Of a stretch of 64,000 nucleotides of DNA, positions 17,392 through 25,766 are shown in pieces. The notes beneath the pieces were generated by a model. It worked only from the letters and a program-made list of their open reading frames with translations, did not search any database and was not told the DNA's origin. Each line of letters starts with the position of its first letter. The stretch's first letter is position 1. A program made the translations under genes and the position numbers. The DNA comes from Roseiarcus fermentans (lineage in GTDB: Bacteria > Pseudomonadota > Alphaproteobacteria > Rhizobiales > Beijerinckiaceae), in assembly GCF_003315135.1 (NCBI RefSeq), contig NZ_QNRK01000006.1:124001-188000 (forward strand), read 5' to 3'.

Positions 17392-18246
17392 ATGGCCGCC
17401 ACCAGCATTCCGATCGATGTCGTCCGCGCCTTCGTCGCGGTGGTCGAGGCGCGCGGATTCACCCGCGCCGCCGAGGAACTCGGACGGTCGCAGCCGACCG
17501 TCAGCCTGCAGGTGAAGCGGCTCGAGGAGCTCGTCGAGGCGCCGCTGTTCGAGAAGGCGGCGCGCTTCGAATTGACGGCGGTCGGTTCCGTCTGCTTCGA
17601 ACACGGCCGGCGCCTCGTCCGGTTGCACGACGCGATGCTGGACGAGGTCGGGAGGCGCAAGGCGCCGGACGCGCGTCTGCGGATCGGCCTGCCGGGCGAG
17701 ATCGCCGAGCGGCTCACGCCGCAACTCGACCGCCTGCGTCGGGTGGCCGGGGGCGCGGCCGGCTTCGAGGTCGTGACCGGCGACGCGGACGGCCTCTCGC
17801 TCGCCATCCGCGAGAACCGTCTCGACATCGCGCTCGCGCTCGGCGTCGAGCGCGCTGAAGCCGCGGTCGCCTCGTGGCGCGCGCCGCTCGGCTGGTTCTC
17901 CGTCCGCGGAACCCGCGCGCCGCCGCCGCCGAAGGTCGCGAGGCTGGTCCTCCCGCCCCGGGGCTCGGCGTTGCACGAAGCGGCCGCGGGCGCCATGCAC
18001 GGCGCGGAGCGTCCGTTCGAGATCGTCTGCGCGTGCGCCGACGCCGCCGTCCGCGTCGCCGCCGTCTCCTCCGGGCTCGGGGTCGCGCCGATGATCGACG
18101 GGTTTGCGCCGCAGGGGCTCGAGCGCGTCGGCGGCCTGCCTCCGCTTCCGCCGCTGGTCGTTTCGCTGCTCGGGCGAACGGAAGCGCTCGCGGCGGCGGG
18201 ACGGCGGTGGGCGTCGGAGGCGATGGCGGCGTTCGACGCCGGCTGA
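17392..18246 (+). CDS. LysR-family transcriptional regulator
   Basis: A 284-residue LysR protein with the N-terminal helix-turn-helix at about residues 24-44 (FTRAAEELGRSQPTVSLQVKRLEE) and a C-terminal substrate-binding-type effector domain. GGGAG at about 17377 supports ATG 17392. LysR regulators often act on the divergent neighbour, which here is the winged-helix gene ending at 16549. No metabolic operon is directly adjacent, so the target and co-inducer are unknown. The effector half is somewhat short but ends normally. Confidence 0.88.
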   Translation: MAATSIPIDVVRAFVAVVEARGFTRAAEELGRSQPTVSLQVKRLEELVEAPLFEKAARFELTAVGSVCFEHGRRLVRLHDAMLDEVGRRKAPDARLRIGLPGEIAERLTPQLDRLRRVAGGAAGFEVVTGDADGLSLAIRENRLDIALALGVERAEAAVASWRAPLGWFSVRGTRAPPPPKVARLVLPPRGSALHEAAAGAMHGAERPFEIVCACADAAVRVAAVSSGLGVAPMIDGFAPQGLERVGGLPPLPPLVVSLLGRTEALAAAGRRWASEAMAAFDAG

Positions 18247-18343
18247 GGCGCCGCGGCGCAATTTGTCACAATTCGGCACGCGGTCGGCGGCGTCGCCCAT
18301 GGCACAATCTCTCCCGCCCGGAAACGGTCGAGCGGAGGCCGCG

Positions 18344-18553
18344 ATGCGAAAGCCGGGAAGATCGAGGCGATACGCCGACGCCCGGCGGCGCGCCGGCGGC
18401 GACGAGCGCGAGCTTCAACTGCTTCGGGAATTCAACCGCTGCGGCTCGGTCTCCGCGCTCGCCGGCGCGATCGCCGCGCGCCTCGGACGCGAACACCGCC
18501 CCGAAACGTTGATCGCCGACGCGGGGCTCGGCCCGAAAGGCGAACGCCGCTGA
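18344..18553 (+). CDS. Small basic hypothetical protein
   Basis: A 69-residue reading frame starting ATG 18344 with GGAGG five bases upstream. The product is Arg-rich at the N-terminus (MRKPGRSRRYADARRR), followed by ELQLLREFNRCGSVSALAGAIAARLG, which could form a short helical pair. It lies in the gap between lysR and the convergent ChaC gene. No family is recognised. The good ribosome-binding site and an arrangement that fills the gap exactly support it being real. Confidence 0.45.
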   Translation: MRKPGRSRRYADARRRAGGDERELQLLREFNRCGSVSALAGAIAARLGREHRPETLIADAGLGPKGERR

Positions 18554-18572
18554 CGACAGCGAGCGCCGTCGG

Positions 18573-19217
18573 TCACGCTTCGACCGCGGTCTCGCGGCGC
18601 AGCCTCTCGGCGAGCCACTCGAGTTCGCTGTCGTGGACGCCGATCGCGGCGAGATGATCCCGGGTCTCGGTGACGTAGGCCGCGTTGTCGCCGGACTGGC
18701 CCCGACCGGCGCGGACGACGGCGAGCATGGTCTCCCGATCGAGGCGCCCCGCGTATTGCCCGTGCAGCCGGTCGGCGACATAGGTCAGCGCCTGCACCCG
18801 CTCGCCGCTCTCCAGCGTCACCGGGACCACCCGTTCGAGATAGACCGCGGTCACCTGCTCGCGCTCGCGCAGGTAGCGGATCGTCGCCTCGCGCAAAGTC
18901 GCCGCGACCTCGAAGGCGACGCCGGCGCAGGCGCCCCCGCGGTCGAGGCCGAGCACCAGGCCCGGCTTCTCGGGCGTGCCGCGATAGACGTGCGAATAGA
19001 TGCAGAGGCTTCTTCGCCAGCCGCGCACGGTCGCCTTGCGCCGGGAGGCAAAGGCGAAACCAGGACGCCACATCAGCGATCCGTAGCCGAACACCCAGAG
19101 TTCGCCGTGCGGCGCAGGCGCCGCTCCCGCCTCGCGTCCGCCGCGCCGTCCGGCTTCGTCTGATGGCTCGGCGTCTGGGCCGGAAAATCTTGCGCCCTGG
19201 CGGGACGGCGATGGCAT
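18573..19217 (-). CDS. chaC: ChaC-like gamma-glutamylcyclotransferase
   Basis: A 214-residue enzyme that splits glutathione into 5-oxoproline and Cys-Gly. The substrate loop WVFGYGSLMWRPGF (about residues 41-54) and the catalytic Glu in VYLERVVPVTLE are present, and the length fits ChaC. ATG 19217 has GGAG 7 bases upstream; ATG 19247 is an alternative. The first 38 residues are low-complexity and precede the fold. The upstream gene on the same strand is the receiver-domain fragment, whose stop lies 27 bases before this start. Glutathione turnover fits a stress context. Confidence 0.88.
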   Translation of the reverse strand: MPSPSRQGARFSGPDAEPSDEAGRRGGREAGAAPAPHGELWVFGYGSLMWRPGFAFASRRKATVRGWRRSLCIYSHVYRGTPEKPGLVLGLDRGGACAGVAFEVAATLREATIRYLREREQVTAVYLERVVPVTLESGERVQALTYVADRLHGQYAGRLDRETMLAVVRAGRGQSGDNAAYVTETRDHLAAIGVHDSELEWLAERLRRETAVEA

Positions 19218-19243
19218 GGGTGGTCTCCGCCCCGATTGCTGCC

Positions 19244-19543
19244 TCATCCGTCGCGGATCCGCAACCCGCTCGACGGGGTGAGCGCGCGGAGCGTCCCGGT
19301 CGCCGGCGACGGCCGGGGTCCGAGGCTCATCCGCGCCGCCGCCCGAGCGACGATGTCGGCGATCGCGTCCGCCGGGACCGGCTTGATCAGCGTCACGTCG
19401 AACAGGTCCTTCGAGCCGCGCCGGTCCTCCTCGGTCGCGTCCACGCCGAGCGTAGGCGAGCCGTCGTCGCGCGCGACAAGATGCGACAATTTGCCGCCTT
19501 GATGAGTATGCATCGTAGACACTTGCCGACCGACACGCTCCAA
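19244..19543 (-). pseudogene. Fragment of a response-regulator receiver domain
   Basis: A 99-residue frame whose central part (ATEEDRRGSKDLFDVTLIKPVPADAI) matches the last third of a receiver domain: the alpha4 region, strand beta5 with the conserved Lys-Pro, and helix alpha5. The phospho-acceptor Asp region and the preceding kinase or receiver parts are absent. It is therefore most simply a remnant of a larger, hybrid-kinase-like gene. It could still be expressed as a short protein, since the frame is open from ATG 19543. Domain recognition is by pattern only. Confidence 0.45.
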
Positions 19544-20123
19544 GCGTCGACGCTTGCTCCGCGAGGCTGTTCAAGCCGCTGGGGTTTCACGCGTTTCAGC
19601 ACAGGTCGCCGCAACCGGCGAAGGTTTCGCGATCGGCCGGGTTGCCGAGTTACCACGAGCGCGTGAGGCAAAAATTACGTAACAGTACGTATTTGCCGGT
19701 GAATCGATAGCGCGCAGTCTCAGGCGTTGGATGCGCATGGTTCAGTTTCATCTCTACAACAGGATTAACAAGAATCCGGAATCGGAACTGACAGATATAG
19801 AGGTCGTAAGACATGGGATGGACTTACTCGTCGACGTTCATTGTTGACGGAAGCGGCGCGATAGGGGGGGAAGGCGCCGCGACCCTTGCTGAAGATTGCG
19901 GTCCGCGACTCTCGCAAGACGCACGTCGACAGAAACCCGGAGCAGCCAACGCTGGAGCGTCCGCCCGGATCAGAGGCCGCGTCGCAGCGGGGGCCCCTCG
20001 TTCTGTTCGCCGGGCAGAATCGCTGTTCAGCGCCAAATCCGAAAGCGTCCGGATGGGCTTCGCGAGATTCGTCGCGAATCCGGCCGAGTCTCATGCCCAG
20101 GCGTTTCCCGGGAGGTGGAGGTC
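19544..20123 (+). other. Intergenic region with control elements, no convincing gene
   Basis: This 580-base gap holds the tandem TACGTA motifs at 19674-19693 and the EcfG-like promoter at 19784-19808. A 36-38-codon open frame at 19731/19737-19847 looks slightly like the start of DUF6894 proteins (ELTDIEVVR), but it is overlapped by the promoter and stops early. The remaining long frames have no recognisable domain or ribosome-binding site. Confidence 0.5.
19784..19808 (+). promoter_or_regulatory. EcfG-like (general stress response) promoter upstream of the BON-domain gene
   Basis: GGAAC at 19784-19788, a 16-base spacer, then CGTA at 19805-19808. The alphaproteobacterial stress sigma factor EcfG recognises GGAAC-N16/17-CGTT, so the match is 8 of 9. 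A tandem TACGTA motif (19674-19693) lies about 100 bases upstream. The first good gene downstream is the BON protein at 20124, which leaves a long leader of about 310 bases. Confidence 0.4.
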
Positions 20124-20405
20124 ATGACGATGTTGAGCAGACAGGGGAGGAGCGCGAGGACTGCATACGCCCTTCCGAAGGAACCCAGCCTCGATCTCCA
20201 TGCGCGCGTCGTCAATGCGTTGCACTGGAGTCTGGCTATTCCGCGAAACAAGATCGACGTCGAGGTGGAGAGCGACTGGGTGACGCTGCGCGGCGTCGTC
20301 ACCAAAACCTACGAAAAATCTTGCGCGGAGGCGCTCGCCCAAAGGGTGCCGGGCGTCGCCGGGGTGCGCAACGAAATCGAGGTTCGACCCGAGACAAGCT
20401 CTTGA
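20124..20405 (+). CDS. BON-domain protein
   Basis: A 93-residue protein consisting almost wholly of one BON domain (DLHARVVNALHWSL, then VEVESDWVTLRGVVTKTYEK and VPGVAGVRNEIEV). BON domains occur in osmotic-shock and stress proteins and are thought to bind membranes or phospholipids. No signal peptide is visible. Two overlapping GGAGG runs precede ATG 20124, and ATG 20130 is equally possible. Two small unknown genes follow on the same strand. The EcfG-like promoter about 300 bases upstream fits stress control, an inference. Confidence 0.75.
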   Translation: MTMLSRQGRSARTAYALPKEPSLDLHARVVNALHWSLAIPRNKIDVEVESDWVTLRGVVTKTYEKSCAEALAQRVPGVAGVRNEIEVRPETSS

Positions 20406-20462
20406 CCGGCATCGTCTTGCCAGACGGTCCGCGTCGCAGTGATCTCCGTCGGGAGGCGTGCA

Positions 20463-20834
20463 ATGACCGCCGACGACCAGACCCGATATGGCCGCTTGCG
20501 CGCCATGTGCGAGTTCATGACGAATGTGGCGTCTGCGATGGAATACAGCGGCGGGCTGAACCAGGTCTCGAGAAACCGCCTCCAGGAATCCATCAAGCCG
20601 GTCCGGGAGGCGCGAGAGTGGATGTGGGACATCGGACAAATGATGATCCCTTCCCAGCCTTTGCCCGCCGGCCTGCACGAGGCGCTCGAAATCACGGAGA
20701 GCCGCGCCCTCGACGCCTTGCCGAAGCTCAAGGCTGCATTGGACGAAGCCTGCGAGGAGTTCCTCCGCGCCGCGCGCAGGCCGGTCGCGCCGAGGGGCGG
20801 CGGGATGAGCGCGGTCGCCGACGAGGCGCAGTGA
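20463..20834 (+). CDS. Hypothetical protein, mostly helical
   Basis: A 123-residue protein with no recognised family. ATG 20463 has GGGAGG at the right distance and is preferred over GTG 20439. The sequence is helical and charged (NRLQESIKPVREAREWMWDIGQMM, then LPKLKAALDEACEEFLRAA) and has no signal peptide or membrane segment. It follows the BON gene by 57 bases and may be co-transcribed in the same stress-type unit. Confidence 0.6.
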   Translation: MTADDQTRYGRLRAMCEFMTNVASAMEYSGGLNQVSRNRLQESIKPVREAREWMWDIGQMMIPSQPLPAGLHEALEITESRALDALPKLKAALDEACEEFLRAARRPVAPRGGGMSAVADEAQ

Positions 20835-21023
20835 TCGCCGCCGGATGGACGAGAGAAGCCGATCCGGTTCGAGAAGGCCCTCCGAGACCCAGGCGCCCCG
20901 TCGTCGGTCCCGCGCGCCTCTCCTACGTGTTTCCACGGATTGTCCCGGGCGCCGATCCGGACGAAGTGTCGTCGAGCGACCCGAGGCGGAAGTCGCGGCC
21001 CCAGGATATCGCGGAGTCGAAAT

Positions 21024-21311
21024 ATGGATTTTGTTCGAGCGCTATCGAATCGAAGGTCTGTCCCATTGCCATTTGATAGCGCCTTTCCAGCCGGCGCCGT
21101 CCAGGGGCCGGACAGGATTGCGGACGGCGAGCGGCGCACGACGCTCGACAGCCGGCCCTTGCTCGGCGACAGGGCGCCGGATCCCGCCCCGGCGGATCGC
21201 TGGAGCGTGCGACGGCAAGCGGAGGCCGACATGCGGGCGGCGATGAAGACCGGCGATCTCGACGGGGTCCGCACGGCGCTGAAGAGAATTGCGCCCGGAG
21301 TCCTCGCCTGA
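21024..21311 (+). CDS. Small hypothetical protein
   Basis: A 95-residue frame starting ATG 21024 with GGAG eight bases upstream. The N-terminal half is polar and Pro-rich. The C-terminal 30 residues (RRQAEADMRAAMKTGDLDGVRTALKRI) form a likely amphipathic helix pair. No family is recognised. It is the last plus-strand gene before the convergent ftcR, and its base composition matches its neighbours. Confidence 0.45.
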   Translation: MDFVRALSNRRSVPLPFDSAFPAGAVQGPDRIADGERRTTLDSRPLLGDRAPDPAPADRWSVRRQAEADMRAAMKTGDLDGVRTALKRIAPGVLA

Positions 21312-21401
21312 ACGGAACGGCCATTCCGGGGTTCGAGCGGCGTGCGGTCCGCGCGACGCCGCGGATGCGAACCGGACGAATGCGAGCGCGGGGCGCAGGG
21401 C

Positions 21402-22070
21402 TCACTTCTCGATGCAGTAGCCGAGGAAGCGTTTGGAATCGATCGGATCGAACCCGAGTCTGCGCTTCAGCTTCTTGCGCAGCTTGCTGATATGGCTTTC
21501 GATTACGTTCTCGTCGACGTTCTCGTCGAACAGACCGTATACGGCGTTGAAGATCTGCGCCTTGGTGACGCGCCGCCCGCGCGATTGCAGGAGGAATTCG
21601 AGGATGCGCCGCTCGCGCCGCGGCAGCGGAAAAGGCTCGCCGTCGATCTCGGGATCGCGCCCGTCGAAATGGACCCTGAGCGCGCCGAGAGCGACGTGAC
21701 CCTTCTCGCCGTGGATGCGCCGGTTGATGGCCGCGACCCGGGCGAGGATTTCGCGGACATGCACGGGCTTGCGCACCACGTCGTCGACGCCGGCGGCGAA
21801 CAGGCCGAGCGTGTCGTCGAGCGAATGGCGCTCGTTGAGGCAGAGAACCGGGGCGCTCGACCGTTCACGGATCAAGCGCGACAGGATCTCCCGCTCCCCG
21901 CACTCGCCGATCAGGAACGCTTCGACCGCGTGCATGTCGGTGTCGTTCGTCTTGTCGATCCACTCGCGGAACTCTGCGGGTTCGATCCCCGTCGACGATA
22001 CGCCCTCGCGATCCAGTCCGGTGGCGTAGCCGCCTGAAACAATATTGCGGTCGTCGATAATCATGTACAT
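21402..22070 (-). CDS. ftcR: FtcR/Rem-type flagellar transcriptional regulator
   Basis: A 222-residue OmpR-type protein closely matching the FtcR/Rem regulators of Brucella and rhizobia, which drive flagellar genes. The N-terminal receiver is atypical: the phospho-acceptor position is Glu (AVEAFLIGE, around residue 50) while Lys101-Pro is kept ([16 protein letters not shown]). The C-terminal winged helix is strongly conserved ([38 protein letters not shown]). In relatives the gene usually lies inside a flagellar cluster, but no flagellar gene is present here. It is probably active without phosphorylation. A CtrA-like half-matching site lies about 245 bases upstream. Confidence 0.88.
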   Translation of the reverse strand: MYMIIDDRNIVSGGYATGLDREGVSSTGIEPAEFREWIDKTNDTDMHAVEAFLIGECGEREILSRLIRERSSAPVLCLNERHSLDDTLGLFAAGVDDVVRKPVHVREILARVAAINRRIHGEKGHVALGALRVHFDGRDPEIDGEPFPLPRRERRILEFLLQSRGRRVTKAQIFNAVYGLFDENVDENVIESHISKLRKKLKRRLGFDPIDSKRFLGYCIEK

Positions 22071-22311
22071 CGCTCAGCTCCGAAGGCTGGTCTGAAACCG
22101 CAAATTCCTCTCCATGCAGACACGCACGCTTGCCGCCCCAGTCCGGGGCGTCCTCATTCCGCTTTCCTACGTTTGAGCGCGAAGCTTGCTGTGGACTCCA
22201 CTGCAATTTGTCCTGAAAACGGACGATGACCAAAACCATACTTGAGGCGGTTGGGCCGGCGGGGTCGCCGCCCATGCCTGGAAAGCATGGTTTCATGTAG
22301 AATGGCAATAG

Positions 22312-22326
22312 TTAACACTGTGCTAA
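22312..22326. promoter_or_regulatory. CtrA-like site upstream of ftcR
   Basis: TTAA-N7-CTAA, seven of eight conserved bases of the CtrA site TTAA-N7-TTAA, about 242 bases before the ftcR start. CtrA is known to control ftcR in Brucella, so the site is of interest. The distance is large and such a motif can occur by chance. Confidence 0.3.
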
Positions 22327-22415
22327 TTTGTGTCGGGAGCCCTGCGGCCCCGCGTTCGGGCGCGGCAATGGCGGTGACGCCGGACAAGAGCCCGGTGGTT
22401 GAGGGACCGTCGCGC

Positions 22416-22640
22416 GTAACTCCCAAGCCGGCAGCGAACAGCGCCGTCATCGCGAGCGACCCCCGGGTCGAAGAGCCCGGGGGGAAGCGATCCAGGGCCG
22501 CTGGGCCGCTGTTGCGCCCTCTGATCGTCCCGCCGCCCTTCGTTGCGAGCAGAAGACGGAGCGATTTTTCCGCAGGAGGCAAGCGGCGGCATGGGTTGCT
22601 TCGTCGCTTCGCTCCTCGCAATGACGGGGTTGGGAGTAAC
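22416..22640. repeat. 225-bp dispersed repeat with terminal inverted repeats, copy 1
   Basis: The element begins GTAACTCCCAAGCC and ends in the complement of GTTACTCCCAACCC. The inner arms are CCGTCATCGCGAGCGA on the left and the complement of CCCGTCATTGCGAGGAGC on the right. A second copy of exactly the same length and orientation lies at 34479-34703. There is no coding capacity of its own. It fits a non-autonomous mobile or REP-like element carrying the CGTCATTGCGAG palindrome common in related genomes. Confidence 0.75.
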
Positions 22641-22745
22641 CTTCGCGCCGCTTCGCGCCTCGAGACGACGAAAAGCGCCGTCCTCCCGCTCACGCCGGCA
22701 AGGACAGGAAATCTCGCGGGTTGGCTGTCGCGAGGCGGCCCGGCG

Positions 22746-23063
22746 TCAATGCGCGGCCAGCGCGTCCGACCTGTCGCCGCGGGAATCCAGCACGCTGTAC
22801 AGGCCGCGCGCTTCGGGCGGCGGACCGCGCCTCTCCCCGAGCGCCTCGATCTTCACGGCGAGCCATCGCTGGCCCTGGGTGAAGGTCAGGACGTCGCCTG
22901 CGCGCAGCGACCGGCTCGGCTTGTCGATCGGGGAGCGAGAGGGGCCGCGCGCGAGACGGACGCCGCCTTCCTCGATAATTCGCGCGGCGAGGCTGCGCGT
23001 CTTGAAAAATCGTGCGCGCCAGAGCCAGATGTCGGCGCGGCAGGTCTCGGCGGCTTCGTTCAA
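22746..23063 (-). CDS. S4-domain RNA-binding protein (Hsp15-like)
   Basis: A 105-residue protein with an N-terminal S4 domain (ADIWLWRARFFKTRSLAARI, then VRLARGPSRSPIDKPSRSLRAGDVL), resembling Hsp15, which binds stalled 50S subunits. There is no ATG before the domain. A TTG at 23063 overlaps the helicase stop as TTGA, giving tight translational coupling, and it places the start just before the domain. The helicase-S4 pair is common in alphaproteobacteria. The ferredoxin and CarD genes that often follow are replaced here by the 225-bp repeat and ftcR. Confidence 0.82.
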   Translation of the reverse strand: MNEAAETCRADIWLWRARFFKTRSLAARIIEEGGVRLARGPSRSPIDKPSRSLRAGDVLTFTQGQRWLAVKIEALGERRGPPPEARGLYSVLDSRGDRSDALAAH

Positions 23064-25612
23064 GCGGAGGGCCCTGATGCTGAGGAAACGGGGCGGCGAG
23101 GTCGGCGGCGGCGACCCTTGCGCGTCGGGGCGGGAGACGGCGCGGCGCGCGCCTCGGCGGCGGCGGGGCCAGCCGCCAGCGCCGCCGGCCGGGGAAGCAA
23201 CGGGCGGCGACGCCACAGGCTCGTCTCGCCCGGCTCGGCCGCCTTCACCCGCACGAAGCCGAGCGCCCGCAGGATCGCGTCGGCCTGGGCCGGCTTCCAT
23301 CCGACCGCGGCGACGAGGGCGGGGGCCGCCTCGACGAGGTCGGGCCGCGCGGACGGCGCGGCGCGCGCCAGGGCGTCGAATCGCTCCAGCGACTGAACCG
23401 GGATCGCGAAGCCGGCCACGGCGGCGAGGCCGCGCAGGCTCAGCGCCTCCGGCGGCGGGACGGGATGCGGCAGAACGCTCACGGCGTCATGGGGCGGGCG
23501 CCAGCGCGGCGCGGCGAGCTCGGCGAACACCGCTCCGAGCGCCTTGGCTTCCTCGGTCAGGAGCCCCGGCAGGAAGAGGGCGTAGGCGCCGAACCGCACC
23601 CCGAAACTCTTCAGGATCCGCCGCTCGCCGCGGCTCAGCGCGCGGATGTGCTCCTCGGCCGCCCGCCGGTCGAGGACCCCCGATTGCTCGACGAGCTGGT
23701 AGGCGACGCCGCGGGCGAGGCCCCTCAGGCGCCCGTCGGCGATCGCTTCGATCAAATGCTTCAGCGGCGCCAGGTGCCGGCTCGCCTCGGCGGCGACGTA
23801 GGCTTCGAGCCGGCGCGCCGCGCGTTCGCGCGCCGCGTCCTGGCCGAACTCGCCGATCAGCCGCACGCGCGGCTTGAACGGTCTGCCGCCGACGATTTCG
23901 CCGGCCGCAAGTCCGCGCCACGCCACCACGCCGCCGTCCCCGAGCGCAAACGCCTCGTCGCCCTCGCCGGCCAATTCGCCGAGCCGCCGCGCGACCTCGG
24001 GCGCGACCGCCCGCTCGACCGCGCCGCGCAGCGCCCGGGCTTCGAGCGCCGTATCGGCGCGCGCCGGCTCGAAGTGGACGCCGGTCAGCCGCCCCACGAC
24101 GTGACCTTCGACCGTCACCTCCCCGTCGGCCGCGATGCCGCCGAGCACGGGGCCGGCATGCTGGTGCAGCGAGCGAAGCAGCGTGCTGGTGCGCCGGTCG
24201 ACGAAACGCTGCATCAGCGACTGATGCAGGGTGTCGCTGAGCCGGTCCTCGAGCGCGCGGGCGCTGCCCTGCCACGCCTGAGGATCGGCCAGCCAGTCGG
24301 ACCGGTTGGCGATGTAGGCGAGGGTGCGCACGCGGGCGAGGCGGGTCTGAAGCGCGTCGATGTCGCCATCGGTTCGATCGAGCGCGGCGAACTGGCCGTG
24401 CATCCAGTCCTCGGGCACCCGCCGGTCGCCCTGGGTCAGGTGCTCGAACAGGCCGCCGATCAGCCTCGTGTGTTCGTCCTGCGTCGTCTTGCGGAAGTCC
24501 GGCGTCTGGCACGCCTCCCACAGCCGCCTGAGGTTGGCGCGGTCGCGCACGCGCCGGCTCACCAGCTCGTCGGCGGAGAGCTGGCGCAGCGTGACTTCGT
24601 CCTGCGCTTCTTCGGAAAGGCGCAGCCCGTGCGTCGGGGGCGAATCGGCGAGCGAGCGCATGAGGCTCTGCAGCGAGGCGAAGTCGAGCGCCGGATTGCG
24701 CCATTCGGCCGACGGCACGGGGGGAAAGACGTGGCCCTCGACGGCGCCGACGATCTCGGGATCGAGGTCGGGAGCGTCGCCCGTCACGCCGAACGAGCCG
24801 TCGCGGCGGAAGCGGCCGGCGCGCCCCGCGATCTGGCCGATCTCCTGGGCGTAGAGGCTGCGGGTGCGCCGCCCGTCGAACTTCCTCAGGCCGGCGAAGG
24901 CGACGTGGTCGACCTCCATGTTGAGGCCCATGCCGATCGCGTCGGTGGCGACCAGAAAGTCGACCTCGCCCGACTGGAACAGCCCGACCTGCGCGTTGCG
25001 CGTCCTGGGCGAGAGCGAGCCCATCACCACCGCCGCTCCGCCGCGATGGCGGCGGATCAGTTCGGCGATGGCGTAAACCGCGTCGGCGGAGAAGGCGACG
25101 ACCGCGCTGCGGCGGGGCAGGCGGGTGAGCTTCTTCGGCCCGGCGTAGCTGAGGGTCGAAAGACGTTCGCGAAACTGGATCTCGGCGCCGGGGCAGAGCC
25201 TGCGGACCAGCGGGGCCATGGTCGCCGCGCCCATCAGCATCGTCTCGTGCGCGCCGCGCGCGTGCAGCAGGCGATGGGTGAAGACATGCCCGCGCTCGGG
25301 ATCGGCGCAAAGCTGGATCTCGTCGACGGCGAGAAAGTCGACCTTGCGGTCGAGCGGCATCGCCTCGACCGTGCAGACGAAATATTGGGGATGGGCGGGG
25401 ACGATCTTCTCCTCGCCGGTGATCAATGCGACGCATCGGGCGCCGCGCGTCTTGACGATGCGGTCGTAGATCTCGCGCGCAAGTAGCCGCAACGGCAGGC
25501 CGATCATGCCCGACGAGTGGGCCAACATGCGCTCGACCGCGAGGTGGGTCTTGCCGGTGTTGGTCGGACCGAGAACGGCGACCAGACGCGAGCGCAGTGG
25601 CGAGTCGTTCAT
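23060..25612 (-). CDS. Suv3-like superfamily 2 helicase
   Basis: An 850-residue helicase related to mitochondrial Suv3, expected to unwind RNA or DNA. Motifs are Walker A LGPTNTGKTH (from residue 14), DEIQ (residues 97-100), and the C-terminal RecA lobe with FLVATDAIGMGLNM and QIAGRAGRF. The start ATG 25612 is immediately before the P-loop region; upstream in-frame codons are not conserved. The C-terminal 100 residues are Ala/Pro/Arg-rich. It diverges from the gluconolactonase-like gene and its stop overlaps the S4 gene start. Confidence 0.9.
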   Translation of the reverse strand: MNDSPLRSRLVAVLGPTNTGKTHLAVERMLAHSSGMIGLPLRLLAREIYDRIVKTRGARCVALITGEEKIVPAHPQYFVCTVEAMPLDRKVDFLAVDEIQLCADPERGHVFTHRLLHARGAHETMLMGAATMAPLVRRLCPGAEIQFRERLSTLSYAGPKKLTRLPRRSAVVAFSADAVYAIAELIRRHRGGAAVVMGSLSPRTRNAQVGLFQSGEVDFLVATDAIGMGLNMEVDHVAFAGLRKFDGRRTRSLYAQEIGQIAGRAGRFRRDGSFGVTGDAPDLDPEIVGAVEGHVFPPVPSAEWRNPALDFASLQSLMRSLADSPPTHGLRLSEEAQDEVTLRQLSADELVSRRVRDRANLRRLWEACQTPDFRKTTQDEHTRLIGGLFEHLTQGDRRVPEDWMHGQFAALDRTDGDIDALQTRLARVRTLAYIANRSDWLADPQAWQGSARALEDRLSDTLHQSLMQRFVDRRTSTLLRSLHQHAGPVLGGIAADGEVTVEGHVVGRLTGVHFEPARADTALEARALRGAVERAVAPEVARRLGELAGEGDEAFALGDGGVVAWRGLAAGEIVGGRPFKPRVRLIGEFGQDAARERAARRLEAYVAAEASRHLAPLKHLIEAIADGRLRGLARGVAYQLVEQSGVLDRRAAEEHIRALSRGERRILKSFGVRFGAYALFLPGLLTEEAKALGAVFAELAAPRWRPPHDAVSVLPHPVPPPEALSLRGLAAVAGFAIPVQSLERFDALARAAPSARPDLVEAAPALVAAVGWKPAQADAILRALGFVRVKAAEPGETSLWRRRPLLPRPAALAAGPAAAEARAAPSPAPTRKGRRRRPRRPVSSASGPSA

Positions 25613-25766
25613 GACTGAGAATGTGGATGACGACAGGACGTTCCGCAAGTTCTTGTATCTGTCACATCTTCCGCATCCGTCAGGGAGGAGTCGGATCGAG
25701 CCGGGGGCCTTGTGGCGGCCGCCGAACGGCGCCACCTTCCGGGAAGTCTCGGGGAGGAGGGCGCGC

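Noticed and set aside
19731-19847. A 38-codon open frame with slight likeness to DUF6894 proteins
   Set aside because: It is half the family length, lacks a ribosome-binding site and is overlapped by the EcfG-like promoter.
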